NCBI GenBank assembly: GCA_028673005.1
Contig: CM054118.1
Location: 84,321,855 to 84,385,854, forward strand
Source of the DNA: Tanypteryx hageni
Taxonomy: Eukaryota; Arthropoda; Insecta; Odonata; Petaluridae
Reading direction: 5' to 3'
DNA length: 64,000 nucleotides
Shown: positions 1 through 11,699 of the stretch, in pieces
How positions within the stretch are numbered: the first letter of the stretch is position 1
Layout of the letters: each line of letters starts with the position of its first letter
Program-made: the position numbers and the translations under genes
Notes under the pieces: model-generated
What the model was told of the DNA's origin: nothing
The model's input: the letters and a program-made list of their open reading frames with translations, nothing else
Databases searched by the model: none

Positions 1-119
1 ATAAACGGCGAGAAGGAATTTGGTGAATGACAGACGTGTCAAAAAGAAAAAAGTGGAAAATAGAGGATACGAGAGACGAAGTTTAATAAATATGAGAGGC
101 AAATGGGGGAAGAGCCGAG

Positions 120-1185
120 GAATATTGTCAGAAGAGAGAGAGAGGTAGAGAGAGAGAGAGAGAGTAGGAGAGAAAGTAGGAGAGAAAGTAGGAGAGATAG
201 TAGGAGAGAGAGTAGAAGAGAGTAGGAGAGAGCAGGAGAGAGTAGGAGAGAGTAGGAGAGAGTAGGGCAGACAGACAGACAAACGACTTTATTAGGGCGA
301 AATTGAGACTATGTAGAAGGAAGGAGAGAGAGTAGGAGAGAGAGTAGGAGAGAGAGTAGGAGAGAGAGTAGGAGAGAGAGTAGGAGAGAGAGTAGGAGAG
401 AGAGTAGGAGAGAGAGTAGGAGAGAGAGTAGGAGAGAGTAGGAGAGAGAGAGAGTAGGAGAGAGAGAGTAGGAGAGAGAGAGAGTAGGAGAGAGAGTAGG
501 AGAGAGAGTGGGGGAGAGAGTAGGAGAGAGAGTAGGAGAGAGAGTAGGAGAGAGAGTAGGAGAGAGAGAGTGGGAGAGAGAGTAGGGGAGAGAGAGTAGG
601 GGAGAGAGAGTAGGGGAGAGAGTAGGAGAGAGAGTAGGAGAGAGAGAGTAGGGGAGAGAGTAGGAGAGAGAGAATAGGGGAGAGAGTAGGAGAGAGAGTA
701 GGAGAGAGAGTAGGAGAGAGAGAGTGGGAGAGAGAGTAGGAGAGAGAGAGTAGGACAGAGAGTAGGGGAGAGAGTAGGAGAGAGTAGGGGAGAGAGTAGG
801 AGAGAGAGTAGGGGAGAGAGTAGGAGAGAGAGTAGGAGAGAGAGAGTAGGGGAGAGAGAATAGGGGAGAGAGTAGGAGAGAGAGTAGGAGAGAGACTAGG
901 AGAGAGAGAGTGGGAGAGAGAGTAGGAGAGAGAGTAGGAGAGAGAGTGGGAGAGAGAGTGGGAGAGAGAGTAGGAGAGAGAGAGTAGGGGAGAGAGTAGG
1001 AGAGAGAGTAGGAGAGAGAGTAGGAGAGAGTAGGAGAGAGAGAGTAGGTGAGAGAGTAGGAGAGAGAGAGTAGGGGAGAGAGTAGGAGAGAGAGTAGGAG
1101 AGAGAGTAGGAGAGAGTTGGAGAGAGTAGGAGAGAGAGTAGGAGAGAGAGAGTAGGGGAGAGAGACCCTCGCGTGAGGAGTGGAG
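120..1185. repeat. GGAGAGAGTA-type polypurine tandem array
   Basis: Roughly 1 kb of near-continuous purine tract on the + strand, built from GGAGAGAGTA and variants with one or two extra GA steps, or with GGGG replacing GGAG. The unit is about 10-14 bp and varies by GA slippage. A non-repeat interruption of about 60 bp (around 262-322) splits off the first 140 bp. Nothing encoded here is credible: the serine/leucine-rich open frames on the minus strand are products of the repeat. Confidence 0.95.
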
Positions 1186-2690
1186 TGGAGGGCAAGCGAG
1201 TGAAAGAGGGAGCGGGAGTAGAAGTAGTTGGCAGTAAAACGGATTTTAGGGACTAGATGACGCGAAGGAGAAAAGGAGGGAGGGGAGATGATACGAGGGG
1301 TGCGTCGGAATACTTGAAAATGCGAAGTGAGAGAGAGAGAGGAAATGTGGAAACGAAGGAACGGCAGTGGATGGGAGCTGGAATGGGATGGGAGTGAGGT
1401 TGTGTTTTATGGATGCCATTTGCCTCCGTAGGAGAAAGGAGTGGGAATCCGAGGAGAGGAAAGAGATGCACGGGATGCACGGGGAGTCACGTGGCCTTCG
1501 ACGACGATAGCGGCGCTCCCCCGAGGCGGGCAATAAAATTATGAGGGCCGTCGCTTGTTACTTTATATTTGCTCATTTAATCATTCCGACTCAATTTCAG
1601 AAATAGAGATTCCGATAATATAAACGAGTCCATTCTTTTATTTACGGTCGATGATAAAACAGAAACCAACATATAAAAGAAGGGTCGCGCATATGTATAA
1701 CGGCGATAAAAATTGACAAGTAAGTTATATACTCAATTTCTATCTTGCCTATTTAAATATTTTTAGCAATAATCATTTCATCGAATGAGTTCTATTGTGT
1801 TCCGGTGTGTGTTCGTTTATTCTATCATCTATACAATTGAAAACCGAAATTGTTTTCCTGATTTCCATTGTACTGAGACAACAAACAAGACAAATTGTGT
1901 TTTCCTTCCACAAGCTTTTAGCAGCTTGCTGATAAGGGCTGTTAATGCTAATCTAACCATTATTATATCCATTATGTACCACATTATTTGAAACAGTATC
2001 ATCCACATAGTTTTATTGTAAGAAAAGTTTAGAATTACTCCGACGGATTTATTTTATAATTAGATTCCCTTATCCAATAATTAAGGGACTGATTTAAAAG
2101 TTCATATGATATTTTATGTCGAATTATTTAGTGTATACCATTACCATAGTAAGGACAATGTGTTTTGGAGAAAATTAATGTCTCGGATTACAACTTACTT
2201 CATTGCTATATATATGAAATCAAATCTAAATATATCGTTGTATAGTAATTTGTACGGCAGATTCTTATAGCCTACATAAGTTATAAGAGCAGCAACTTCC
2301 ATCGTGATTTGTTCTGGTTACTTATTCCGTTTATAACCACACAAAAATTATTTTGACGCTAAAAAGCGCCTTTCTCGCGAATATCACAATAGATGAATTC
2401 GACTAAACAATTCTGCACCGTTTATTCGACTCGTTCTAAAGTGCTTCTCACACAATACCACAATTACGACTTCATTCTCAAAACTCGTACTTTCAGAAAT
2501 ATCTAAAAAACTTAAAGAAGTTTTGATTCACTTTTTTCTGCCGAGGCAACGAATAGCCGAGAATGAACAGCCGTGCACCTCGGACAAAATTTCAATTTTT
2601 TTAGACCATGCGAGCACGAGTATTTTTTGTGTGTAAAAGGGTGAGACAGAGGGTCCATAGTCGAAAGTTTATTTCAGCGGGTAATGACTG
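1186..2690. other. Gene-free stretch, purine-rich then AT-rich
   Basis: About 1186-1530 is still purine-biased but non-repetitive and ends in a small CpG-containing patch (about 1490-1555, with CACGTG and CGACGACG). From 1560 to 2690 the DNA is AT-rich with no open frame of credible composition, no RNA gene and no repeat that I recognise. Confidence 0.6.
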
Positions 2691-2744
2691 AGTGGGCACG
2701 GCGAATAGTCCCCGAGATGAATTCAAGGAGTCCGCATTCGAATG

Positions 2745-3555
2745 GCTGTGGCACGTGAGAGAAGAGGCGCGACGCGGAAGGAAAGCTAAAGAGGGAAGGA
2801 AAAAACGACACAGAGGCAACGGCGTCAATGGGAGAGGGACAGGAAGAGACGGGATGAGGGGGAGGGGAGGATGGGATGGGTGGGGAGCGGAGGTAGAGAG
2901 GGGAAGGAGGAAAAGAGATGAAGAAGGAAGAGAGAGAAGGGAGGAAGAGAGGGAAGGTATGAAGAGAAGGAAGAGAAGAGGGCAAGGAGGAAGAGGGAAA
3001 AAGAGGTAGGAAGAGAGGAGAGAGAGGGAAGAGAAGAGAGGGAAAGGAGGAAGAGATGAAGGAGGAAGAGAAGAGAGGGAGGAAGAAAGGGGACGGAGAG
3101 AGGAGAGGGAAGAAGAGAGGGAAGGGAGTAAGAGAGGGAAGGGAGTAAGAGAAGGAAGGGAATAAGAGAGGGAATGGAGATTGAGAGAGAAGGAAGTAAG
3201 AGAAGGAAGGGAGGAAGAGAGGGAATGGACGAGTGAGGGTAAGGCAGGGAAGAATATAGAGAAATGGATTATGGGGAGGGAGAATGGTAGGACTTGGAGG
3301 AAAATGTCGAGGAGAGAGAGGGAGAAGGGATCTAGGAAGGGAGAGGTGGAGATGGGGAAAAGAGAATGTGGAAGGGCAGACATGTTAAAAATCTCGTAGA
3401 ATGAGGATATGCACAAAGAGGAGAAAAATGTGAAATAAATAAGGTTGATTGGGAATTAGATGAGTAGGAAAAAGGTCATAAGGGTTAGAGAATTTGAAAG
3501 AGGAAGAGAAAAAGAGGGAAGCAAAAGAAAGAGGAAGAGAGAAAGAAAAAGTGGC
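2745..3555. repeat. Polypurine tract (R block 1)
   Basis: About 800 bp of strongly purine-biased + strand (AAGAGAGG, GGAAGGGA, GAGAGG words) with no fixed period. Long open frames on both strands (R/E/G/K-rich on plus, S/L/P-rich on minus) are expected from a stop-poor purine tract and are not genes. It is followed across a unique core by a pyrimidine block on the same strand. Confidence 0.9.
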
Positions 3556-3770
3556 GCAAGCAAATGCAAATTTTCAGGGATTGGAAGGAGTTAGCAGAAG
3601 GGAGGGAGGGATGGTTGAGCTAGATACGCAGCTGGGAAGGGGACGCTTGGGAGGAAGGATGCAAAGCAGGGCAGTGGCTAGTGCTCACTCGGTGTCTACT
3701 TTAATTAAAATGAATGTTCACGTTACAGTGACGAGAGCTTTGATGTGTTTTGGAACCAGCCTACTCCCCG
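3556..3770. other. Unique core between purine and pyrimidine blocks
   Basis: About 210 bp of mixed-composition sequence in which the + strand flips from purine to pyrimidine bias. It contains no repeat and no open frame with recognisable content. Confidence 0.5.
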
Positions 3771-4965
3771 CCACCCCCTCCCCTCTCCCTAGACACCCCC
3801 TCCTCTCTCTCTCTCCCCCCCCTCCCATCGCGCCCGCCTTTACTCCGGACGCCACCCCTTACTGCTTTGTGTGCTTGGTTATTTTTTCCGTCCGCCCTTC
3901 AACACCGACCGTCACTGCTCTCTTTCTCTTAATCATAAGACCTGCCTATTTTTTCCCCTTTTCCAAATCTTTCCCTCTCCATCTACTCCACTCTCTTCCT
4001 CTATCTTCTTTCTTTCCCTTTCACATTTCTCTTTTCTCCCTTTCATTTTTCCTATCTCACTCTCGCCCCTCTCCCTTTTCTGCTCGTCTCCCATCCCTCC
4101 TATCTCCATCTCTATCTATCTTCATTTCTCTCTATCTCCCTTTATCTCTATCTCCATCACTATATCTCCCTCTCTCGCTCTTTCCCATCTCTCTCCCCCT
4201 CTCTCATTCCCCTTCCCCTCTAAATCACCCTCTTCCACTCTCTCCCCCCTTGCTCCCCTCTCTCACTCCCTACTCCCCTCTCTCTCCCTTCCTCCCTCTC
4301 TCCCTTTCCTTCTCTCTCTCCCTTCCTCTCTCTCCCCCATCCTCTCTCTCCCATCCTCTCTCTCCCATCCTCCCTCTCTCCCATCCTCCCTCTCTCCAAT
4401 CCTCCCCTCTCTCCCTCGTTCCTCCTATTTCCCCCCCCTCTCTCCCTCTTTTCACCTCTCTCTCCCTTCCTCCCTCTCTCACCATCTTTTTCCCTCTCTC
4501 TCCCTTCTTCCATCTCTCTATTTCCTCCTCTCTCTCTCCCTTCCTCCTTCTCTCTCCCCTTTTCCCCCATCTCTCTCCCTTCCTCCCTCTCTCTCCCTTC
4601 CTCCCTATCTATCCCTTCCTCCCTATTTCTCCCTTCCTCCCTATCTCTCTTTTCCTCTTGTCCTTCCCTTCCTCCCTCTGTCCCTTTCCTCCTATCTCTC
4701 CCTCTTTCCCAATCTCTCTCCATTCCTCCCTCTCTCACCCTCTTTCTCCCTCTCCCTTCTTCCCTATCTCCCTTTCTTCCCCTCTTACCCTCTTTCTCCC
4801 TATCTCTCCCTTCCTCCTCTCTCCCCTTTCCTCTCTCTCTCACTCCCTGCCTCCCTCTCTCCTTCTTTCCCTCTCTCTACCCTTTCCCCCCTTCTCTCTC
4901 TCCCTTCCTCCCTCTCTTTCCTTCTTTCCCCCTCTCTCTCCCTTCCTTCCTCTAATCTCATTCGC
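3771..4965. repeat. Polypyrimidine tract (Y block 1)
   Basis: Nearly 1.2 kb of C/T-rich + strand made of CTCTCTCCC, TTCCTCC and TCTCTCCCAT words, with a short mixed interruption around 3830-3960. The 491-residue plus frame running through it is almost entirely S/L/P/F and has no domain, so I treat it as repeat-derived. Confidence 0.92.
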
Positions 4966-6700
4966 ATAATCCGCTCCATTTCCTTTTTCATTTCTTCGCT
5001 CTTCCTCTTCATCTAAAAAAATGTACAAGTCGACGGAGTGGCCGTGTAAGTCCTGACCTTGTTTGTTTTATTTTTAAACGAGAGCTTTTCAAAGGATACT
5101 TTGAATAAGAAACCGTAAAAATATGTTATTTTAATTCGCATAACGCAAAGCGTGTTTTAATTCAGTACTGAAATTCATAGGAGCGTCTCAGGAGAGCATT
5201 GACTTTAAGCACAATCTTGTCCTCAATCTGAAAGTGTTGAGGAAAGTGTTTCATTTTAAGATGAAATTGTAAAGAAACCAGCCTTAATATTGCTATTTCT
5301 TGTAAAAGCAATTTTGAAGTTTGTTCTTAACTGTGGTGCACCAAATATTCCTATCATTTTTTGTCCACTAAATTACCTCTAAGTAACTCAAGAGTTTTAT
5401 TCGGAATATAATATATATGCCATTAATGTAAGAAGATTAGGGAACGCTTATTAGTGCCTGTAGATCAGTGATGCGCAAACTGTTGTTCACTAAATATTTT
5501 TGACGACTCGCGAGAAAAATTTATTTACATTTGATATGCTATTATTTCCATAACTGCCTGAGAATCAGTGTTCTTTCATATTGTCGGTATTTAAACGTAT
5601 CGTGAAATAGTCAAATATTAACGCATGTGCAACACATTTTTATACAGTATTGTTTTGTTTTATACATTTAAAGGTTGAATTAAAATGCGAAAAAATCTAA
5701 AAAGTTTAAATAAAAATGGAAATACCATAAATGTTTCATGTGTCGATTTGTTCATGATTTTTTCCAACAATACGGGTAAATAGCTAAAAATGAAAAAATA
5801 TCAGTCCGAAAAATAACAATTTTAATAATGAGGAACCTCGTAATCACGTTGGAAAAGCTATGAAAATCGACAAACATAGTGGTCACAGGCAGTAGAAATT
5901 TAATAATCGGAAATATAATGTTAAATATTTGAATTATGGTTTTACGTGTGCGAAAAGTAACGATGAAGAGCCACGGACTTGTTTCATTTGCTCAGAATAT
6001 TTGGCAAATGAAAGTTTCAAACAAACAAAACTCTGCAATATCTACAAAAATACTGTAAACAAATATGTAATTCCTGAGAAGAAGATTCTCAATAGCTTTT
6101 ACTAAGATGCGTGTAGAAGATTGCAATTTACTCGTAGTTTTGTAGCCATACCTTTAGGTAACCATGCGTATGTTAAATCTTTGTTAAACACTGGAATTTT
6201 TTGTTTTCAGATATATCATAAACGAATATTTATATTTTTTGATGAATCTATGTTGCAAAATATTGTATGTAAATGATTCTCAACGTTAAACAATGAAACG
6301 ATGAATTCGCTTAGTTATTTGTAATTTTAATGGGCGACTTTATATGATGAATCCTATTTCTTGAGACTGTTTGTACCATCAATATTTTCAAGAATAATCT
6401 GTGAAGATAAACTAACGACGGCATACATCGTACTCTGGTTTCGATTACTGTTTCAAGAAGCAACAATTCACCTTCAATTTATAATAACTGACGAGAATGG
6501 ACATATAAAACTCATCGTACTTTTACTCCCTTTGCAAGTAAAAGTAAAAGAGATTCAACGATACAAATCTTCTTAATATTTGACGCGAAACTTAACGGAC
6601 TAATTTTTTTATAAAAGAAAGAAATAGTCTTAGGAATGGGAAACATAAAGTTGAGCTTTTCGTTCAGTAGTAACATCACCGTAGCTATGTCCAGGGATTG
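4966..6700. other. AT-rich gene-free stretch
   Basis: AT-rich single-copy-looking DNA. Only short open frames occur, and none has recognisable protein features. I see no tRNA, microsatellite or terminal inverted repeats. Confidence 0.6.
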
Positions 6701-6724
6701 AAGTTTATAGGCGGTCTTTCTTTT

Positions 6725-7195
6725 TGTTGTCCATTCACAGATGAAGAAGGAATGGAGGGAAGAGATGTGAGGAAGGGAATGAGAGGAAAAGGAAAGGGCG
6801 ATAAAGTTAGGAGATACGGAGGAAGAAGTGGTGAGGGATGGAAGGGGGTGGGGTGGGGAAGATAGGAAAGGAGAGGAAGAGAGATAAGGACGCGTCTTTT
6901 CTCGTCTCTCTCAAACGCAAAGGGTGGGCGGGAGGCACGGTGGAGGGGGCAAAGGAATAGGGACAGGAGGGGGACGATGGGGAGGCGGATTGCCCGAGAG
7001 AGAGGTACAGAAGTGGAGAGGGAGAGGGGCGTGGTAACGTTAGAGGGTTTACGGCGGTGGAGTGGGTGTGCACTGAGAGATATGAAAGGAGGGGGACGGG
7101 CGGGCGAAGAATGATAGGAGGGATGAGGTGGTGAGGATGGAGGGAGAGAGTGAGAGAGGGAGGGTTGGTGGAAGCGGGTGAGGGGGAGAGGGAGA
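6725..7195. repeat. Polypurine tract (R block 2)
   Basis: About 470 bp of purine-rich + strand (GGAGGAAG, GGGGACGG, GAGAGAGG), more GC-rich than block 1 and carrying several CG dinucleotides. Overlapping minus-strand S/P/L-rich frames are compositional. A mixed core (7196-7325) and a pyrimidine block follow. Confidence 0.85.
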
Positions 7196-7325
7196 TAGAA
7201 GTGACCCCAGAGTTCCTTCCTCTCTCTCACATTCAACACAAATCGGAGTTAGGCAGCGCCCTCCTGTGGCTCTTCTTCCAGGAGTGCCTCTTTCAGAGAG
7301 TGCTCTGCCATTTCTCCATTTTACG

Positions 7326-7505
7326 ACCATCTCTCCCTCCGACGTCATCCCAATGCTACCTATACCCTTTTCTTAGCCCCAAAAGCCCGCCATTCCTTCC
7401 CTCATCTCTGGGAACCCATTCTCGTGGGCTGCCCCACTCCCATTCATCCTCCCTCTCTCCATCCGTTTCTCCCTCCCTCTCTCCTTTCCTCATTCCCTTC
7501 GGTTG
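7326..7505. repeat. Polypyrimidine tract (Y block 2)
   Basis: Short C/T-rich segment (CTCCCTCTCTCC, CATTCC) forming the right half of the second purine-to-pyrimidine switch. No coding content. Confidence 0.75.
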
Positions 7506-7945
7506 ATCTTCTAACCTTTTTCACCCTCGTTCTCGTCTCCATGTGTAACAAGGTGTACTGAACGGGAAACACGCGAGTGACGAAGTGACGCACTAGGCCG
7601 TCGTCTCGACGGATTACTCCGGCCATTATGCGTTGTTGTCGCACGTCGCGATGCATCTAAATCCTCTCATTTTGCCTGCATTTAATAACCAGAGCCGACG
7701 GATCGGAGTCCTCGAGGAGTTTCAACCTCGTCCGCTTTTCGTGAAATCAGAAGACATATTGAGCAGGAGGAAGGACGATTTCACAGCTGAAGGTTAATGT
7801 TATCGGTCGATATAAACACGTGTTGTTGAATTAACGATTCAAAACGAGCAACAGTTCTTTGAAAGTGGCGATTGAGCGCATTTAAAAGGCAACATTATCC
7901 CCTTTTCTTGTACGTAGCAGAACTTGATAGTAGTAACAGCCCAAC
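7506..7945. other. CpG-containing unique segment
   Basis: Roughly 7560-7760 is unusually rich in CG dinucleotides (GTCGTCTCGACGG, GTCGCACGTCGCGATG) compared with the AT-rich surroundings. Composition alone suggests a constrained non-coding element, or a promoter-like patch. I see no splice-bounded open frame or RNA gene. Confidence 0.3.
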
Positions 7946-7947
7946 TT

Positions 7948-8405
7948 ATCATCATCATCATCATAGGTAGTCTGTCCGTAGACAGGTCCGTGATTTTTCA
8001 TGGCGATACCTGGTTCTCCATATACTCCTATTTTCCGCTGTCCTCTTCATATGTTGGTAACTCTCTTTCCCTTTCAAATTGTCTATCAACTAAAACCTTT
8101 TCCTACCTCTTTCCCTTTTTCCATCTAATTTTCCTTCTAACACGTCTTTAATCATACTCTCTCTCTCTCCTCAGTTGATGTCCAACCCAGTTTGCGTTCC
8201 TCTTTCTAATAGTCTGTATAATCATTCGCTTCTCTCCTACTCTTTGTAGCACTTCATCTTTTTTTAATTCTGTCTATTTTATCTACAGCATTCTCCTCCA
8301 AGTCCACATTGCAAAGATTTCCAAGTATTTGATGACATTTTTCCTTAGCGTCCATATTTCTCCCCCGTACAAAGATATACTCCCCAACTTAGTATTTCAA
8401 TTGAA
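7948..8405 (-). mobile_element. RTE-like LINE, 3' fragment
   Basis: 5'-truncated minus-strand copy related to the near-intact LINE at 31.2-34.35 kb. Its 3' end (left side here) reads CCTGTCTACGGACAGACTAC followed by an (ATG)n tail, which matches the CCTGTCTTCGGACAGAAGC and (GAT)n tail of the large copy. Upstream it aligns by eye with the LINE C-terminal segment, which in the large copy encodes LYGAETWTVRRKEEKYLESF and WIGHILRR, but with many changes. No open frame survives. The short simple-repeat tail is typical of RTE-clade LINEs. Confidence 0.7.
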
Positions 8406-9185
8406 AACTAAAACGTGATTTTCTCCTTTCGAAAGCAAGAAGAATTAATTCATCTAAAATCTTATTTTAATTTATAATATTATTTTCACAGATAAACCGA
8501 AGAACGAGATAATTTGATAGAAATTAATAACTCCTCAGATTATAATATAGGTAATCTGAAGAAATGATATAATTTTAAAATATAAAATTAGCCACCTTTT
8601 AATATATATTAAAATTATCTAAAAACTACATGATTCCATGAAAGCATGCAGAAATTAAAGAGTGCTTTAAGAGACAAACAGATTTCTAGAAATTAAATAA
8701 AAGGAATCTTTTTTAACCCTCTGCTGGTAAAATAAGTTAAAAAATATAGTACGGGTTGCTGGAGTTAAGCTTTAATCCTTTCGCTGCTAGTCGGAGAGGC
8801 CTGACTCTCAAACGTGATCACGTAACGATCTTCTTCAACTATGTAATCTTTCAGTCACTAAACACTGTTTTCCATATATCAAGCTTGAAATACAAACGCG
8901 GTGTACTATTGCGATATTATTCACAATAGAAAGGGAACTTTTCTCCCGAGATACTTGCGGGACCGCATCAGAATACTGGCAGACATGAGTGTAAAGTTTA
9001 GCTCAACTTTCTAGAGTGCTTCATTATATATTACACAAAAAATAACTTATAGCTGTTTTCCATTTTTTGTAAAAATTTTAATGAAAATATATTTATGTGA
9101 AAATTAAACTGCACATACACTAACCTCAGATGAATTTCAATGTATGTACTGCGGCAAGTGAAGAGAATTTCCGAAAATTAAATAA
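8406..9185. other. AT-rich gene-free stretch with possible piggyBac-type end
   Basis: AT-rich. At 8772-8775 a TTAA is followed by TCCTTTCGCTGC, and just upstream another TTAA precedes CCCTCTGCTGG. Both resemble piggyBac-type termini but have no partner end that I can find, so no element is called. Confidence 0.4.
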
Positions 9186-9790
9186 TCATTCACGGCAATC
9201 TATAGCGAAAAAAAGGCCTTCGTATGTGTTAAAACACAGCGGTGGTGTCTTATGAGCAACACGGTTACACTTCTTAAGATGCAAAATGCGTAACCCGCCA
9301 TTCGATCGCGTGGGAAGCTCCTCTGGTTGTGCAGACGGGCGTGAACTACAACTGGGAGAAGACCCGACTTAGGGAACCATAAGAACTGCCTATTCCTCGA
9401 CGAATAATTTCCATACAAGCGCCACAGATGAAAATTGATGCGACTACGTGAGCATCGGGTGGGTTGCTGTTTTAGTTTTACAATCGGTCCGAATTGGAGA
9501 AGAAGAGAATAGTTCGTTAGTAAAGGTACCGCCATTCTTTCGGCATAATCCAATTTTCGATGCGCCTTCGCAGTGGGATGCTGTTGTTCGCAGTATCGAT
9601 CGTGGGGCTCGCTATGCATTTTCGAGTTTTTCTTGTGTGTCGGGAAACGCATTAATTGAAGCATCCAATTGAATAAGCAATGCAGCGCTTCCCCGCCGAC
9701 GGTTTCCAGTAATTAGATTATCAGGGAGAAGGGGAGCCCTTTCTCGCAGTTAACTATGTGTTACATTTACGTCAAGTGATGCACAGCGCA
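9186..9790. other. CpG-containing unique segment, possible conserved element
   Basis: A balanced-composition patch with regular CG dinucleotides and long open frames on both strands (154 codons on minus at 9200-9664, 74 codons on plus at 9448-9672). Neither translation shows a recognisable domain. A homeodomain-type TAATTAGATTA sits at about 9711-9721. It could be a regulatory element or a decayed exon, and I cannot decide from sequence alone. Confidence 0.3.
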
Positions 9791-11220
9791 CTCTAGGCAT
9801 TAAAATGCTTTTCTTTCTGGGAAATGCATATAATTTTGGTTTCTACTTTAGGGATAAAATATTATCTCTGAGAGAACGGACAAAATACCATTTATGCGGG
9901 AGCTCTTCTGAATTGAATGTGAAAACAAAGTGCGTCATGCAACGGAATGACATGTATGTAGTACATTCATTGATTAGGCGCTGATGATAAATAACGTCCA
10001 GTAATATCTCTCGCGCACGTTAAAGCACAGAGAGACACACGAAAGCATTTGCAGGAAAACTGACAATGAACAGAAACTTTGCTCCACATCCCGTATATGG
10101 ACCATATATAACAGGGCATGTGCTTCTTGTTTTCATTTGAAAAAGTTCTCCTACATTCTTGATTGTCTACTTGCTATTCTATGGCACAAGATCATTAAAC
10201 TGGTTTAGGACGCATAATAACTTTCAAAGATCGTGCAGCTGACGAAATAATCTTTAACCTTTTGATAGATAATTTTTACTTTGTCTAAGATACATTGCTT
10301 TATGGCTTCAGAAATATTTCGGACAAAATAATTATCCGTTTTTGCTCGTCTCATATATATTATCTTTACAAGATCGTTTATAATGTTTGACAAGTCGGAA
10401 CGATTGGGTTGTTTGATAAGTATCTATATTTAAATAACTTTGGGCTTAATTCGACTCAATGGACTATTGAACCTGCCAAAACAATATTCAATGTTTTCAT
10501 GTATATAAATACCTCTTTTTCCGAATTTTCAGCTGTTTTTCTTTATTGCATGAGCAAAAATATTTCGCCACTCTTTAATTGGGAGGAATGTTACAGAAAT
10601 ACGAATATGTTAAAAATGAACGAGTGGCAATAAAGTGTAACACATTGGTTCGAAGGCTTCCGTGTAGATCCAGCGAAATGGATCTACACGGCAGCAACCC
10701 GGAAACCACCCTTATGCCAGTGTCATACATTACAGCAGATTTTATAATTGTGTGTTCTTAAGAAAAATCTTTCGCAAATTGGACTATATAGATCAACATC
10801 GATTTTAGTCATGAATTGAGCCGTTGCTAAAAGTTTTACCTTGGACAGTCTTAACTTAAAATAATTATTTCTATCGCATAAGATTTTGGTAAATCTGTAA
10901 TGGTTAAAATCAAACTTGAAGAAACTAAATCGATTATAATTAAATTCTCAGCTAAACGGAAATGGCGCATTACGAATGAGTAAACTCAGTTTCCCTCAGG
11001 AAAGAGAGTGTGCATTATAAACCATCGATTGTACATTTACGTTGAAATGAATATGACATACAAAATAAGGGAATGATTCCGGTAAAGGTGGATGAAGCAG
11101 TATCTCGGTATACGACCCACTCACTTATCTAACGCCCCGTCGCAAATCCGAAATCCTAAAAGGTTGAAGATACCCAAGGAAACGGGAGTGTCGGATCCGA
11201 AAGGGTTTCTGGGAACGAAA
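9791..11220. other. AT-rich gene-free stretch
   Basis: AT-rich DNA with no credible gene. The one structured feature, a perfect hairpin at 10660-10691, is listed separately. Confidence 0.6.
10660..10691. repeat. Perfect 13-bp hairpin
   Basis: CCGTGTAGATCCA, a 6-nt loop GCGAAA, then the exact complement TGGATCTACACGG. The stem has 13 of 13 pairs. The surrounding DNA is AT-rich and unstructured. No U-tract follows, so a Pol III terminator role is not indicated. Possible readings are a small structured RNA, a binding palindrome, or the end of an unidentified foldback element. Confidence 0.7.
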
Positions 11221-11227
11221 GAATCGT

Positions 11228-11660
11228 ATGGGAACGGATGAACAGCGAGAGGACGTGGTGGGTGGGGAGAGGGGGAAGAGGAGTTTTACGCCGGCCGCCT
11301 TCGCAGGGAGATGGACAGATCCTCGGGGCGGAGAACTGGGCAGCGCAAGATGGGAGGAAAATGTGGTAGAGGGTAAGAGGAGGAGACGAGGAGGAGGGAA
11401 GGGGAGGAGGGGAACGGGAAGGGGAGAAGAGAGGGAGAGGGTAAGGGTCGGAGGGTATGGGTTGATGGCGGATGTCAAGGGGTCGAGCGGGGGACTCGGG
11501 CAAAGGTGCCTCCATTTGCCCGTAAATAGCCGAGCCTTGGGGCCGTCATTTTCTGCGTCACTAACCTCTGCGAGTCTCGTAAAATGGAAATCAGAAGAGC
11601 GGGTGAGGAAAGGGCTGATTCAGGAGACGGAAGGCTGCAAGGGGGGTGGGTGGGTGGAAT
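11228..11660. repeat. Purine-rich tract (R block 3) with G-run end
   Basis: Purine-rich + strand (GGAGGAGG, GGGAGAAGAGAGG), interrupted by a mixed patch at about 11500-11600. It ends in G runs of 6, 3, 3 and 2 separated by single T residues (11641-11657), a likely G-quadruplex former. Open frames here are compositional. Confidence 0.75.
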
Positions 11661-11699
11661 GGAAATCGTTTCATAAAATAAACGCCCGTTCTAACTCAT

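Noticed and set aside
2601..3416. 271-residue minus-strand frame
   Set aside because: S/L/P-rich translation of the complement of a purine tract.
3494..4969. 491-residue plus-strand open frame
   Set aside because: Past the first 150 residues it is almost all S, L, P, F and I, encoded by a C/T-only tract. No domain or complex sequence.
8772..8830. TTAA followed by TCCTTTCGCTGC, a possible piggyBac end
   Set aside because: No matching inverted end or transposase within reach. The same applies to TTAACCCTTCGGAGG at 25127.
9200..9664. 154-codon minus-strand frame in a CpG-containing patch
   Set aside because: Normal composition but no recognised domain, and a plus frame is open across part of it. 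Kept only as a possible conserved segment.
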